From: Paraconiothyrium sp. Pb-2020
Lineage: Eukaryota; Ascomycota; Dothideomycetes; Pleosporales; Didymosphaeriaceae
DNA: 64,000 nucleotides
Assembly: GCA_022419385.1 (NCBI GenBank)
Contig: JAJUBI010000004.1
Coordinates: 2,709,286 to 2,773,285, forward strand
Reading direction: 5' to 3'
The notes below the pieces were generated by a model. It worked only from the letters and a program-made list of their open reading frames with translations. It did no database searches and had not been told where the DNA came from. The translations under genes and the position numbers were made by a program. Of this stretch, positions 45,752-58,835 are shown piece after piece (the first letter of the stretch is position 1; every line of letters starts with the position of its first letter).

Positions 45752-46395
45752 GTTGTGAGACTAGGCAGTCTGCGAAGGGTGCAGCATGCGGTATGACTTT
45801 GTGTTGCACACAGGGTTTATTATAGACGACAACTCGACGGTCAGAGGCAGGCCTCTTTGATACTTCGTATTATCTGTTCATACCCACTAGCGTGAGGCTT
45901 ATTTTTGAGTAAACGTCTTTATAACGTGCTCTTTTTCAACTTATTATCACCTTCACGCTTCTCTTACACGCTCAACTGATATGTAACACCCCCGGGCCCC
46001 AAGCAGATCACGGGGCAACTGCCGTCCCGAGGCCGTCTACAAACAGCGTACCTGCACAGCAAAGTGTTCGCCTCAATCGCGCCTTCCGCTCCTACTCAGT
46101 CGAGCAGTGACGTCTACGCCGGCCGTAAACAAACGCACATCTCGACCGCGCCACCACCTTCCGCGCAAACGAGAACGGCAACCGCATTGCGTGCTCAACC
46201 TTCCCCGGCTGGTTGTTCGTCGACGATAACTTCCCTATGCTTGTTGGCCATTGCTACTTAGTCCGCTATGTGCCTATATCATTATGTTTACTATTCGAGC
46301 TGCCAACACTCCGAATTCATCCGCGTAACCTACTGCGACAGGGCGAAGGCACTTGGGCATCCGCAGCGGTAGGTCCATAACCGTCACACATTTCC
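45752..46395. other. Intergenic, 640 bp
   Basis: Between two plus-strand genes: 3' region of XLF and promoter of the disordered orphan. A T-rich stretch (about 45900-45960) may hold the polyadenylation region. No gene seen. Confidence 0.5.
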
Positions 46396-49300
46396 ATGGG
46401 CTCCATTGACAGTAGCAGAGACGATCGTTATCGGCGCGACGCCGGTGCAGATAATCCGCCTCAACGGCCGCCCGACCATCCCGCGCGACACCCGCCGTAT
46501 TACAGCCTTAGCCATCCCAGTTCAGCTACGCATCATCAAGACATGTCAACCTTAGCACCTTCAAAAGCTGGCTTTGACGTCGCATGGGCGGACAGTGAGC
46601 CGGCTATGTCGCTGCCACATGCGGACCAGATCCCGCGATCTGCCCATGGCTTTAGCAACGTCAACATCGATATTCCGTTGGATACTCAGTCATCCTTGTC
46701 AATGGAGTTCATACATGACGGTAAGGTTGTGGAACTTGTCGCGCGATTTGAATCGTGTACCAGGCACGAAGACTCTGACGGAGAACAACCCACGCGATAA
46801 TCCTCGCCGACGTGGCCATGCTGCCGCCGCTGAATATACTCAAGATGTCCAACACAGTCCTCGGCCGTGCAAGTCAAATACCGATACCGTCCGAGGTTTC
46901 CCAAATCGGATCGAGACCGAAAAGAAGATCGTCTCGCCGCACTCAGAGTTGACACATAGCCCGCGTAAACCGATACCCTCTCCATGGAAGACAACGCAAC
47001 CGCGCGCACCAGTCTTCCAGACCGACCGTCGCAAGGAGGAACGCGAGAAACGGAAGTCGGGCCAAGGAAGCCTGTCGCCCACAAAACTTCTGCGAGGCAC
47101 GTACTTGACGAAAGACGCGATCGAACCTATCACCAGCGACATCACCTCACTTCCCGCGCCATCTTCACCTACGAAGCTTCCGCGCCGTCAGTCGCGAGCC
47201 AGTCTGCAGAGCCCATCGAGTTCACCGGTACGGAGCAGCCCTCGTCAGGCGGCTACGCTCCAGATTCAAGTCTCACCCGCTCGAAGCAACTGGTCGAATG
47301 TACATGGTCACGGAGCGGCGTCGAATGTGCAGGATCAGGGAAGGGCACCTAGTGTTGCACCCAGTGTGACATCTAATCAGGGCACCGAGTACCATTCTGC
47401 ACATTCGCCGGTGAGTTCGGGCGACACCTGGCATACAGCTGAAGACCATGACCTAGAGCCACCTTTTCTAAGTTTGGAAAGCGCTGATGACGTTGAGCAG
47501 GGCGCTTTCACTGGATTGGACCAACATGGACAAACTGCCATCTGGGGCAAGTCGACTTCGCAGCTTACCTCGCACTCGCGTAGCAAGACTGAGTCGCATG
47601 TCACTGGACAGAAGCTCATCAGGCCTGCTATACCGAATCTCACCTTGCTTATTCCAACTAATAGGCAGTCAACGAACTACAAGCCACCGTTCAGAGCAGG
47701 GTCAGCGTCAAGCCCCAATTCTGGCTCACCAGTGTCGCCTACCAAACCTTCCTCGCGAATTCCCCGTACCGCCCATGCCTTTAATGCGAGTACCAAAACG
47801 TCGAGCCTAAAGCGACCTCAGTCTAAAAAATCGTTGAAAGAGACAAAAGGCTTTAGCGTTGCGCGAAGCAGCAAGTCCTCCAGCGATAGTGTTCAACAGA
47901 GGTAAGTTTCGACCATCGCTGGTTCATGCCAGCCCTAGATAGACACGAAGTCTTCAAAATCCTGGGTTAGGGAGCTGACAATACATAGTACACACGAACC
48001 CCGCGATATAACTCTGCCATCAACTCCAACCGCGGTGCCTTCGCTGCGCCACGTAAGGACTTTGGACAGCGCCGGTAGAACTCCAATCATAGCGCAAAAT
48101 GCACCACCCCGCATCAGGGAACACTCCAACGTCAACTCGAGGCTTGCGTCATATCTCGATAGTGTCGACCCAAGCGTACATCCGGAACACACACCTTTCA
48201 GAGAGGAAGACATATTCATCGACGAGAGTGGACCCATGAGTGGACCGTCCTCCAGGAAGACGAGCATATCGACTGTGAAAGCTGTCACTACTGCAGGCAA
48301 GCAGGTGTTTGAGCACATGGATCATGTCGACGAACTTGAAGCACGAGAGAAGGAAAACGTGGTCAAGAAGGGTAAGGCCAACTCTGTCCGATTTTGCACA
48401 TTCCTTCCAAGCACACTTTCCACATGTCATGTGATCACTGTTTCAATGAGACCACATCTTACCACTAAACGCTAGGCATTTCAGCAACAAAAACCACCAA
48501 TACCGAAGCTCCCGAGCCCATTCTTAAAGTTGCAGGTCCTTCAAGCGAGTCTCGTAAGGAGGTTCACCCTCCCAGACGCCGAAGCGAACAAGATACGCCG
48601 CAAGACCGATCTCAATCCATCAGCGCTGAATCGCTACGCTCAAAAGCCTCTTCCGAATTACGGGCAACTGCTCCTGAATTTTTCCCTCAGCCACAAGATG
48701 GTATGTTTTCTCGTAGCACTGCCGAGCATGGGTTTATTGACATTATAGAACTTCGAGCCCCGGCGCAGGATGCAATGACCACACAGTGGATACAGCCCTT
48801 CGTCCATAATCTTGCCTTTGATCCGTTCGCCCTGGACAATTACGGAATGCCTTGGTTCTTCCATATGTATCCAGTCAGTACTAAGCAATTCTTCAAATCG
48901 CCGAAGAAGTTCAAGACTATGCCTCGTGGACACAAGCGGGGAGATAATTCGTTGTCCCCAAAGAAGTTTTCCCGCCCTGCTTTGCTCAACGAACCTCTTC
49001 CGCAGGAAGGACAGAAAGGGACCGAGCAGGAACCGGGGATTGATGCTGTATCACCCTTCGCATCGCAACTAGACGAGATTGCTCGCAATACCGCAGGACA
49101 CCAAAGCAGGGATACAACTTGCCCGATTCCCAAGAGATACATGACGTTGCCTTCTCGCAGTGGTCGCCCTCTTCGCGATGTTGGCAACGGATTGTACGAC
49201 ACTTTCGGCCGCGGTCGCGGTCGCCCCGTCGGTATGCCAATGGAGGCTACTGCTCCTTTCCCCGACCCAATTCCGCCGTCCGGTCGTAAACAGTATGTTG

Positions 49301-49404
49301 GATATGCCATCGAGAGCACGCGGGATGGTTGTGGGGTTGTCGACATCGACCGTGCAGCCGAATGGGTGGGCAAAGCCTGCAATACCTGCGAACCCGACCA
49401 TTGA
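46396..49404 (+). CDS. Large disordered orphan protein with conserved C-terminus
   Basis: Four exons, join(46396..46720,46764..47901,47989..48371,48476..49404), 924 residues; all joins keep phase. The first intron, 43 nt with a GTAAGG donor, is the shortest accepted in the window and the least certain. Most of the protein is Ser/Pro/Arg/Gln-rich and probably disordered, with short SPTK/SPxR clusters (SLSPTKLL, APSSPTKLPRRQ, SPVSPTKPSSR) that look like proline-directed kinase sites. The last 250 residues are different. They contain QWIQPFVHNLAFDPFALDN, SPKKFKTMPRGHKRG, an AT-hook-like GRGRGRPVG, then EATAPFPDPIPPSGRKQYVG. The end is GVVDIDRAAEWVGKACNTC followed by EPDH, a compact, conserved-looking tail with a CxxC. 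I recognise no family. A regulatory, cell-cycle or scaffold role is only a guess. Confidence 0.75.
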
Positions 49405-50121
49405 TTCTTTGGGTTGAAGTGAGTGAAATGGGTTTCTCCGTCTCTTCCTTTGCCTCTGCCTTTGTTGCAAAGACTGCTTTGAAGCGCCATGGAGATTCGT
49501 TTCTTGCATTATTCGCCTTTTGACAACGATTATTGCGGGTAACAAGAGTGTACTGGTATTCTGAAGGTTCTCCGTGTCGTTGGTCACTTTCTCTTCTTGT
49601 ATTATTCATTCGGGGGTTTTTTTTTTCGTTTCATGGTTTCTTTGGGTAGTCTGCCAAGCGCTTCAGCGTCTTGAATAAGATGTTTATGATCACGAGAGAT
49701 GTCTGTTTTTCGTCGAGTGCAGACCTGGGATGCAATGCTCACATGGAGGTTGGAGAGATGTTAGGAACTTGAACTTGAAGCATCCCTTCCTATGATAACG
49801 AATGTGCAGAGAGGCAAGATCCTACCCTTCTCTGCACTACCTTGGTATAAAACAACCGCTACTCGCAAGATAAACAAAGAAAGCAAGTACAGCAAAAAGA
49901 GGAAAGTAAAAGCTTTTCCAACCTCCAGGAAGAAGTAAAAAGCCAAGCCGATCTCACTCAAAAGAATATCCTGTCCGGACTTCAGAATTCAAACCAACAC
50001 CAAGTCCGTCCACTTCCTTAACCAAGTTCCCCGTATACTCCCGCACTGTCGCGTCCGATCGCCTTCGCAGCCTGCGGACCGAGAGAGAGCTGCGCACGCT
50101 GCTTGCGCGTTCTACGGCCCT
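49405..50121. other. Convergent intergenic region
   Basis: Between the 3' ends of the orphan gene (+) and tricalbin (-). Pyrimidine-rich with a T-run at about 49617-49626; probably both polyadenylation regions. No gene seen. Confidence 0.5.
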
Positions 50122-53100
50122 CTAAGCCGGCGTTACACTTCTGCTCTCCCTGCCGCGACTCAACAGCCCCCTCCCCTTGGTCAACTTCGGACTATTCGGC
50201 CCGCTTCCACTCGCCGCATCCGCGGGGGTGAAGCTACTCCTCACGACCACAGTTCCCTGACCTACACTAATGCTCTTCTCGCCGCCACTCCCTTGGTCAT
50301 CGACGGTGAAGGGAGTTTCTCCAAGTTCTTCATCGCGACCAAAGGTAGCGTGATCTTTGACGACTAGCTTGAAGAAGCTGTCCGCCGAACAGGGGACCTT
50401 GAACGATTCGTCGTCGAAAGTAGCGGAGCCTGAGGGCGCTTTGATGTGGTCGGTTTTGTGGACTTCCTTGCTGCCTTTGGGCCCGTCGAGGCGCACGAAT
50501 ACACGAACGTTTGTGCCCTCGGGGAAGCCTGAGGCGGAGAGGATAGAGATGTGTGCGGTGCCTTGTTCGGCACCCGAAGCGGCGCCGCCGTGCGCGGAGG
50601 CGAAGGATTGCGCGCCCCAGGAGCGGTGGCGGTTGTGGTGCTTGTCGTCTTTGGCATTGGAGGAAGTGCTGGGACGCTCGCTTTCGATGGATATAGCAGG
50701 GACGGGCTCGTCGGGCACGGTGCTACCGTTAAGTGTCGACCCCTCGAAGTCCTCGGGCGCTGCGCCACGAGATTTTCTGCGCTTGAAGCCACGGCCAAGG
50801 AAAGTACCTGCGCGAACGACACCGCCGCCGACGAGAACGGCGCCTTTGCCAACGCCCTTGACGGGCGCGCCGATGACCTTTCCGGGGACGGCGAAGGTCC
50901 CAGAGAAAGTGCTTGAGCCTTGTCGCGCGCGCATGACGTAGTCTGGTTTGAACAACATCTTCAAGCGGACAGCGCCTGATTTGCCGTCCAGGCCGAGAGT
51001 GACTTCTTGCTGCTGGAATGGCTCTAGGATCTCTAGGTTGATGGCGGCTCTGCCTAGGAAATCCGCCTTGTCTCCGAAGTCCCAGTCGAAGACCTTCACT
51101 TCGAATTGTGCTGCCGTTCGACTGCGGACCGGCACTTCGAAATATTCGTTCCACGCGGGATGTAGTGTCTTCTTCTGCGTCTTGGTCTTGTAGACTTCTT
51201 TGTCGTTGAGGATGAACTTGCAGTACGGATCTGAGAAGCCATTACGGTCAGCAGCTGGAAGATCTGCTGCGTCCATTACTTCCACTCGGAGAGTGCCCTG
51301 GTTGTTGAACGATTCGCTAGGGTCTAGCTGCATCTTAACAGGCAAATATTTTAGGCTGACCGTGATCTTGTTTTCGCGGCCATGGTTGTCCTTTAGGATA
51401 AGTTGTGTAGGGGTGTACTGCCGTCTGTTAGTAGGGTTCAATAGGCCGTAACGCTGATGGCACCTACTAAGCATCGTCGAAGAGTATCCAATGTGTTGCC
51501 CGTGAGTTTTGCAATGACGTGGTCTTCGTCATTTTCGCCCTTCTTATCAAGATGCTCGATAATTCGAAGGGTGATCTTGGAGAAATCGAGTTCGCGAACC
51601 ATTGTGTCGCCGACTATATCTGTTAGCAGCACACTATAAGCGGCATGACTTTGAGCTCACCCTCGTTGAATGTCATATGCCTGCTCTTAATCTTGGCAGT
51701 AGAGTAACTTGGGAAAGCCATGTCATCCATGAGGATATCAACGTAAGCTCCGGTATCCGCAAACTCGCCTTCGATCAGCTTGAAAACAATAAGACCAGAT
51801 TCTATACCACCGGTTAGCGAATGTACGGGTTGCAGATATGAATAGATGGCATAATGCTGTGGGGTGGTTGAACCAACTCAGCTCATTATATGCCTCCGGA
51901 AAACTAGGAGATCCTCGTAGCTCACCATACTGCTGCAGGTCGTCGGCAGTAAGATGCAGTTTCTCAATCTCCTTCTTCTGAGGAACCGCGTCTTCTTCTT
52001 GCTGCACCTGCGCAACGCTCTTTTCCAACTGCTTCGCAACGTCGAGCTCACTACCGGCGGTGTGTGACGAACGGAGTGACGAAATAGTTCCTGCGGTTTC
52101 CGATCGTGCGATCGCGGATACACTCGAGGTGTTCTTCTTGTGTCCCTTGGGAGACGAATCGATAGATTTTCGGATAGAATCTTTACGTGACAGCCCATCT
52201 TCACTGTCTGACTCCTCCTCATCAGGATCGTAGACAGGATAAGTAGGATAGAATGAACATGTGTAGTTGAGGATACCCTTCGCTTGTGTGCGAGCGCCTA
52301 GGTGCAAATGGCCTTGTTGATTCTCCTTCTGCTCGTAGACGAGCCATTGTCCGTCGTCGCCTTGGTGCACGAAATCGCCTGCGGTCAGCTCGATGTGGCC
52401 GAGGGAGCGGTCTTTGCCCAGGTGTTCTTCGTCCATCACCTCAACGGTGAGCTTTTCGCGCTGCGTGTGAATAGGCACGTAGATGACCTCATCCCAGTCC
52501 GGATTCAAATTGTTCTTGAACGTTACTGTCCGTCCCTTCTCGACACCGGAGAGCAAGACTCGAACGTATGGATCAGATTTGCCCATCGTCTCGACATTCC
52601 GAAGATCACGTGCATTCTTGAAGTGTAAACGCATAACGCCGATAGGAGTAAGGTAGCCACCTCCGGCCGCCGCACCTTTCAACGCGACGGGCTTCCATTC
52701 GAGCTTCATCTTGGCGCGGCCGGTCTTCGCACCGTGCAAATGATACCATTCCTGGCCCTTTGCCATCAGCTCCAACATGTCGTCAATGGTGATTTGATAC
52801 GAGCCAACGATGGGATCAGCCGCAAGATCGCGATCGTCTTTGATGAGCAATCCGAGCTTGGCCTTCTTACGGTCTGTGATCAGAAGCTCTTTGCTTGCAT
52901 CTGGGAAAACTGGCTGATTTGTTCGCTTCATGACTGTCGACCGATGCACCTCTCGCCCGTTAAGCAAAAGCATGGCATAAGGGCTAAGCTGTCCGATCAA
53001 GCTCTTGTCGTGATCTAGTTCTTTGGCCTGTTCAATCGTAAATTTGGCAATACCGGTGCGTGATTCTGGTGGAGGCTCCTTTGTGCCGTCGTCCAAGACC

Positions 53101-54948
53101 TCTCCTTCGAGCACAGGGAAGAAACGGACATCTGCTAGGATAATTCCGCGGGATCGACCACCAGCAGTGACCTCTAGATGCAGATTCTCATGTTCGTCCT
53201 CCGTTTCAAGTTGTTCAAGCGCAAAAGTTGCTGTTCCGAGCTCTTTATCCTTCCGGAAGTCGTTGAAGTCGAAGACGTTGATCGTCAGTGCGTCCTTGAG
53301 CGAAGTGATGATGATGTTTACGGTCTGGTTCCAGCGTGGGTTCGCGTTTTCCTTCACCACCGCAGTGCGAGCAAGTTCCGTTCTGTTGTTGATAGACACA
53401 GTTGCGTACGGATCCGGGGTGCCTGAAAACTTGTCAGGGTTTTTGAGACCCTGAGCGCCATGGAAAGTAATCTGGAGAACACCAATGGCCTGATCGATAG
53501 GGTCGCCCGCAAGCATTTTCGCGATTTCTATGGGGAAGATGTTCGGATCGTACATCATGGGTGCAAGGGTGGCATGTATCATTTCCATGATAAAGCTCTC
53601 TAGACCAGGGATGAAGTTGATGTCGAAACCGAAAGTCTCGCCACCAAGCGGCTTGCAGACATAGTCGATGGTGGGGCGCTCCAAGAACGACATCTCCACT
53701 CGCTCGATGTGCGGAAATGGAATCTGGAGCTTGAATTTGAGGCGCATCAGACCGGAAAAGGCCATGTCCTCGACAATCACATCGAGACCTTTGCTGATGA
53801 CTCCCTTACCCACACGGACTTCGAGTACGACCTTGGGGTTGATCTTCTGCTTGAGCTGTCGGGAAGTGAGATCTGCAGTATCGTTCGGGTTGAAGCTGAA
53901 CTTCCAGTCCATAAGCACAATGTCGTCCTGGGCCTTTGGATACGTCTTCACGTGCTCCAATCGCGGAGGCTTGGTCCCGAGTACGAATTCTTTCATCCGC
54001 AGACCCTCGAGAAAGGCGGGCGTGGAAGTAGACAGAACCTGGTCTACCGAGCCTACAATGGTCTTGCACAGAACCGGAGCATAGATAGGCCAAAACTTGA
54101 CCAAGAAGCTGTTGATCCACTCGAGACTCTCTGTGTCCGTTTCTAGCCTGTTCTTGGCCATTTCGCGGTTCAGGTCATCGCGCGCATTACGGCGTACGCG
54201 ACGGATCGAGGTTCTGTAGTAGGTGCCGCAGATGGCCATGATACAGAAGACCCATCCCAGCCCGCCTCCTAATACGGCCACGACCCAGGAGCTCAAACAG
54301 GCGAAGATGATGACACCAGTGTTGTGGTACCAGTCTCCGAAGAATTTATCCTCGAGCTTGCCCTCGAGGAAAGTCTGGTGGTCCAGGAGCGACCCCTCTT
54401 CCTCCTGGTTCTCCGAGCCCGGCATCCCAAACCGTGGGGCCCAACCGACGCGCCCCCATTCATCGTCTTCATCCAGCTTGGGGAGGTGACCATTTGGCGC
54501 GTCCGAGGTTGGCGAGAGAGGTACCTCGACAGCGCCTTCTTTCGAGGGTGGAGGGAGAGCGTATTTCGGACCGGTTGTGTTCTATGCCTGCTATCAGCTC
54601 TCATCTCTCGCGGCGGTTTGGCTGGTACTCACGGTGTCGGAGGCTAGGGCAACAGCATTTGGTTTTCGCTCGTGGTGGAAGTTGTTTGGGATTTGCTGGT
54701 CGGGTGCAAGTCAGCTTCGGATGCGTGTCTCAGATTGGTGGTGTTTCCAAGCATACAGCTTTCGCCTGTGCCGCCTTCTCCTCTGGGCTAGCATTCGGGT
54801 CGAACTTAAAGGCAGCGCTCCCGCCCTTTCGGGCTTCTTGGAGGACTTTGTCGCCGGCCTGGTCGGCGGTCACGCTGGAATTGGGGTCCTGGGCAGCCTC
54901 AATGGCGCCCTGCTGCTTGAGCTCAGATGCGCGCTGCATGGTCGCCAT
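50122..54948 (-). CDS. TCB: Tricalbin (SMP and C2 domains), ER-plasma membrane tether
   Basis: Six exons, complement(join(50122..51417,51468..51613,51661..51801,51926..54581,54633..54695,54757..54948)), 1497 residues; all joins keep phase, including a 63-nt second exon. Order of parts: a disordered N-terminus, then a membrane hairpin (about residues 170-210; VIIFACLSSWVVAVLGGGLG) and an SMP lipid-transfer domain (about 225-440, WINSFLVKFWPIYAPVL onward). C2 domains follow, starting near GVLQITFHGAQGL, GIAKFTIEQAKEL, GVMRLHFKNARDL, GTLRVEVMDAADL and a divergent last one (AHISILSASGFPEG). The first, third and fourth have SDPY/TPDPY-type calcium loops; the second has SPYAML and is weaker. Tricalbins hold cortical ER to the plasma membrane and move lipid in response to calcium. 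A Gly-rich, basic linker before the last C2 may bind membrane. Confidence 0.95.
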
Positions 54949-56276
54949 ATTCGGAGACGCGGGCGGAGGGCCGGCCCTCGATTATGTGACTATGGGGACC
55001 ACAGCGCCGGACGGTTCAATTGGACGGGCTCGCGATCGAGGTGGACGACAATGGGAAAAAGGCGTCTGTGTGGGACCAAGATTGAACAAAGAGAGAGGAA
55101 GAGCTATCGGAGTGGTTAAACCTGCTTGCTGTTAGCAGGTGTTAGCTGGCGTGCACCCGCCCGCTTCTTGCGTAGGCTATCAGCGTAGCGCGACCCTGTC
55201 TCTCCACCGGCTGTGGCTCAATTGACGGCACTCACCAGGACCAAACCCCGCCGTTAGCTAGGTAGCGCGACCGCAGCTCCAGCCGAGGGCACAGATACAG
55301 CACAAAAGAAAGGCAAAGAGCGTGGTGGGCGAGGGGCAACGAGGTGCGGGATAATATAAGGCGACGTGGACGGCGGCCAGGAGCTCCAGCAAGCAAGCAA
55401 GCACAGGCTGTGACGTCTGCTGGCCTGTTCCCACGATCCGGGTGCCTGAGCGCTGGGCGGCATCCCTGCACACGAGCGAAACCACACCGTCGCCCGCCCA
55501 CTAACTCAGACGATGCGAATCAAGAAGGGCCTCGTCGGCAATGCTGTTTGTCGGACTGGGTGCTCTCCGTCTGCGTCAGCCCCAGCGCCTCCCACCCAGC
55601 GCTTCATGCTGGCGGGCGCCTGTTCGCGATGGCGGCGCCCTGGAGCAGATCGGACAGGCATACGCTCCGGCCAATCGCCGCCACAGCCAAACAATCGTCT
55701 CCACACTGTGGCTGCAGCTTCCCCAGCATCCTCCCTCTCCGACGCTCTTCTTACGCTGAGCCCTCTGCTGCCGCATCTTCCGTTCCGCGTTGCCGGCGAG
55801 CCTCCGGGCGCTGACCAGATGATTATGACGCGGCCTCAGCTTACCTCGCGTGCGTTGTTTACCAACGGAGATCCTCATTCAAGATGCGCACCGCCACAGC
55901 TAGCTTCGACAGAGTGGATCCCCAATTTTGTCTCTGCGCGCTTGGTCGTGTAGACGGGCCGAGGGGGACACGCTGAACCAGTGGGACGCTGCAAGCTGGA
56001 ATACGTGCAAGCCGCCCCAACTCAAATCCCGCAGGCTTGACCGAGTCTCGCATCACACAGCCACGAATCTAAGACAACAACAGACCAAGGCATCTGGGGC
56101 TAATCCCGCAATAGCCGTTGGTTACATGGACCATTGCTTCTCCAGTCGCATCTCATCATTACAGTCTTCTCAACTACCCCTACCACTTCCCACCTGCGCT
56201 ATATCCGCCCCCCCAAACTTCGCCTTCACTTCTATAGTCTTCCGTTCCCTGCCACACCCTTACTAATCTCATCAAC
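54949..56276. other. Intergenic, 1.3 kb, G/C-rich
   Basis: Upstream of tricalbin and downstream of the F-box gene. Overlapping open frames on both strands (55344-55953) are Arg/Pro/Ala/Ser-rich, as expected of G/C-rich non-coding DNA. No family resemblance and no RNA gene. Confidence 0.5.
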
Positions 56277-58024
56277 TTAGTCAGAGTAAAGACTTTCTTC
56301 ATAGCCCGACGAGCCGGATTCATCCGACGAGTCATTGTTGGCATAAGGGGTCCAGTCGCCATCGCTGTCTGCTTCCGACCGGATGAGCTCGAATGCGACG
56401 CCTCGCTCAATCAATTTGCTTCCGAAACTTTGCCAGTCGTACGAAAGTGATGCTCCATTGCCGCATTGAACCACTTTGATCTGTCGTAGCAAAGGCGTGT
56501 AATCGTGAACATTGACGGCCACGTAATCGAGACATTTCTGATAGAAAGTGTACCCATCTTGCAGCATATAAATTGTCAAAGATTGTACCGAAGGCGGGAG
56601 GTTCGCAGCTATACTCTCCACTGGAGCCCTGCCAATCTGAATTTGTCGGATGAGCGTAGCCATGGGAAGCTCGACGTGACCAAGCTTAGAAAAGCCGGAA
56701 AGGAAATTTAGATGGCCAAAATAGTGCTTATCCTCGGTATGTAGATCATCACGCCAAGACAAACTCTCCAGCCATGAACTATGGCGCTCAAGCGATATGG
56801 CCATGCTAGAGGTGGACAATGGCCGTTAGCGATCGATGCAGTTGGCGCAAAAAGCTCCGTACCGAAGGGGATGATCCGTGTACTATAGCACGTCTTACCC
56901 AGTGATACGACCAGGCAGGTGCTGTGATAAGATTGTAGGGGAGAGTTGACTTACCCACGCCAAGTGTTCGATGGATTAGTGTCATCGGGGGGTCGATAAC
57001 CTGCTTGATCCGAAAGACCCCAGTAATCGTCGCTATTCCGGCCGTTCACCATGAATTGATCTCTAGAGCTCCAGTATCGGAAAACCCTGAGATGTGCGAT
57101 GCAGGAGATGACCACATCGAGGACATTGTCATCAACAAAACTCTTCTCCATATGTAATTCGTGAATGGGCGAGACTCGGAACAGACGCCGCAACGCTTCC
57201 GTGCTATCTTCTTCGGTGTGCGCCCATTCAACAAGACCAGTCAATGTGACTTTGCGCATGGAGCGCAGTCTAAATATTGGAGCCAGGTGGCGGAGTTTCA
57301 AATATTGAACATCAACGCGGATGGATTTGAGATGCTGAAATCGTTGTACACGGCCAACGCTCCTGCCATTCACGAAATGTCGAAAGTGAACGAGCCACCA
57401 TGGAATCTTGTTCGCTGTCTCTCCCACCACGGACAACGCTCCATCATCGATCTCTAGGCTTTCAACGTTGGCTGTGAATAAGAGAATGGTTGCGTAGAGT
57501 TGTTCCTGCTCGACGTTCTGGTCATTACAGTCAGATGCCCATTGTTTCCAATCAATATCTGCTGCACCCAATCTCTTCAGGGAATCTTTGATCAGTTGCT
57601 TGTCGTTTATAGACGGTACGTATTTGGGACGTTCCGCATGAACGTTTGGTCCATACCTGAACGAGATGGATTTCACATGGGATGCAAGGTCTGGGTTAGA
57701 CGTGACTGTGCGAAGAAACGGATACGGTGTGCAGAAGAAACTGTCGTACGCGGCATACAGTCTATCTGTGACGATACGATGAAGTCGTCGATTTGTCAGG
57801 GAGAGGTTGGCGAGAGTGAGGAGCTGGAAATGTCGTAGATCGATTCCAGGCAAGTAATCCAGGATCTCTACAATCAGTTCGTCCGGTAAATCGTTCAGAG
57901 AAGTTAGGCGTGCATGTTGTGTCGCTGTAGGTGAAGCTTCTCCTCGCGAATGCCGCTTCCTTCTTGGCCTTGGCTTCCGCTGCACCTGCGACGGTAACGG
58001 TGGGAAGTCTTTATTGCTGAGCAT
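56277..58024 (-). CDS. F-box protein
   Basis: Two exons, complement(join(56277..56805,56955..58024)), 532 residues; the 149-nt intron (GTAAGT donor) joins NTWRG to MAISLERHSSW. I chose the Met at 58024 (MLSNKDFPPLPSQVQRK); the 78 codons upstream in frame do not look conserved. A basic N-terminus is followed by an F-box (about residues 40-90; SLNDLPDELIVEILDYL, LTNRRLHRIV). A long Leu/Trp-containing region with irregular leucine-rich-repeat-like spacing comes next (QHLKSIRVDVQYLKLRHLAP, LRSMRKVTLTGLVEWAH). The acidic, Ser/Asp-rich C-terminus includes DSSDESGSSGYEESLYSD. F-box proteins link substrates to SCF ubiquitin ligases through Skp1; the substrate is unknown. It is divergent from the metacaspase gene 811 bp away. 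Confidence 0.88.
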
Positions 58025-58835
58025 GTTCAACACCTTGTACGCGACGCAAGGCCTCGATGTTGAGACCAAGAAGACGTGTTGCAGAAGCACACAAACAGCG
58101 GATGGCGAGCGCAGTGTGAAGCCATTTCGCGCTAAAGCCGGCTGAGTAAACACTGCCCCACGTTTCGTCCCCGCTTCTATCGAGTCCTTCGCGAGACAAC
58201 GAATGCAGATGAATTTATAGTTCTGCAAAAGCCTCAATCCCCCCTTTCGAGGCAACAATCCAACTCTGGCCTATCATAAGTGATGGTAAGACTTTGGAGT
58301 GTGTTGTCCTCAAGGAAGCTGGAGGGAAAGGATTAAGTCGTTCCTCTGAATGTGTGCATATTATTTGATGAGAGAGGTGTTGTAGCTGAAGGACCTACGT
58401 GTCTTTTTCTAGCAGTATAGGCCACGATATGAAATGACCACTTGTAGATTTCACATCAGTTTTTTGGTGTTAGATGTCATGTTCGTAAGATGGCTACCAT
58501 CCATAGGAAGTCTTATCTGAACGATGATCTTCTAATTACCTAAAGCTATGATCTTTGCAGAACGCGGATCCACTTGTTGCAAACATACCATATAGATATG
58601 CTTGCATTGAAGGCAATACTGTGAATGTTGCCATGGTCGCACGTGGGTTATCCAGATGCCCTTAACCAAAACAGGAAAGGTGCCTAGTCCCACCTTCACC
58701 AACCGACCTCCGGAATACGGCTGCACTAACTCAGCCACCTCTCTATCGCCACGCGTTACACCCGCCTACCAAGCTTCGAAACATAATCCTGATCCATCCT
58801 ATCCAAAAGCTCTTAACGGCATATTACGGGGCAAC
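58025..58835. other. Divergent intergenic region, F-box / metacaspase
   Basis: Holds both promoters. An in-frame ATG at 58656 could extend the metacaspase by 60 residues of low-complexity, Pro/Thr/Ser-containing sequence. The upstream part overlaps a non-coding-looking extension of the F-box frame. Confidence 0.5.

Noticed and set aside
55344..55953. Several long overlapping open frames between tricalbin and the F-box gene
   Set aside because: All are Arg/Pro/Ala/Ser-rich on both strands, typical of G/C-rich non-coding DNA.
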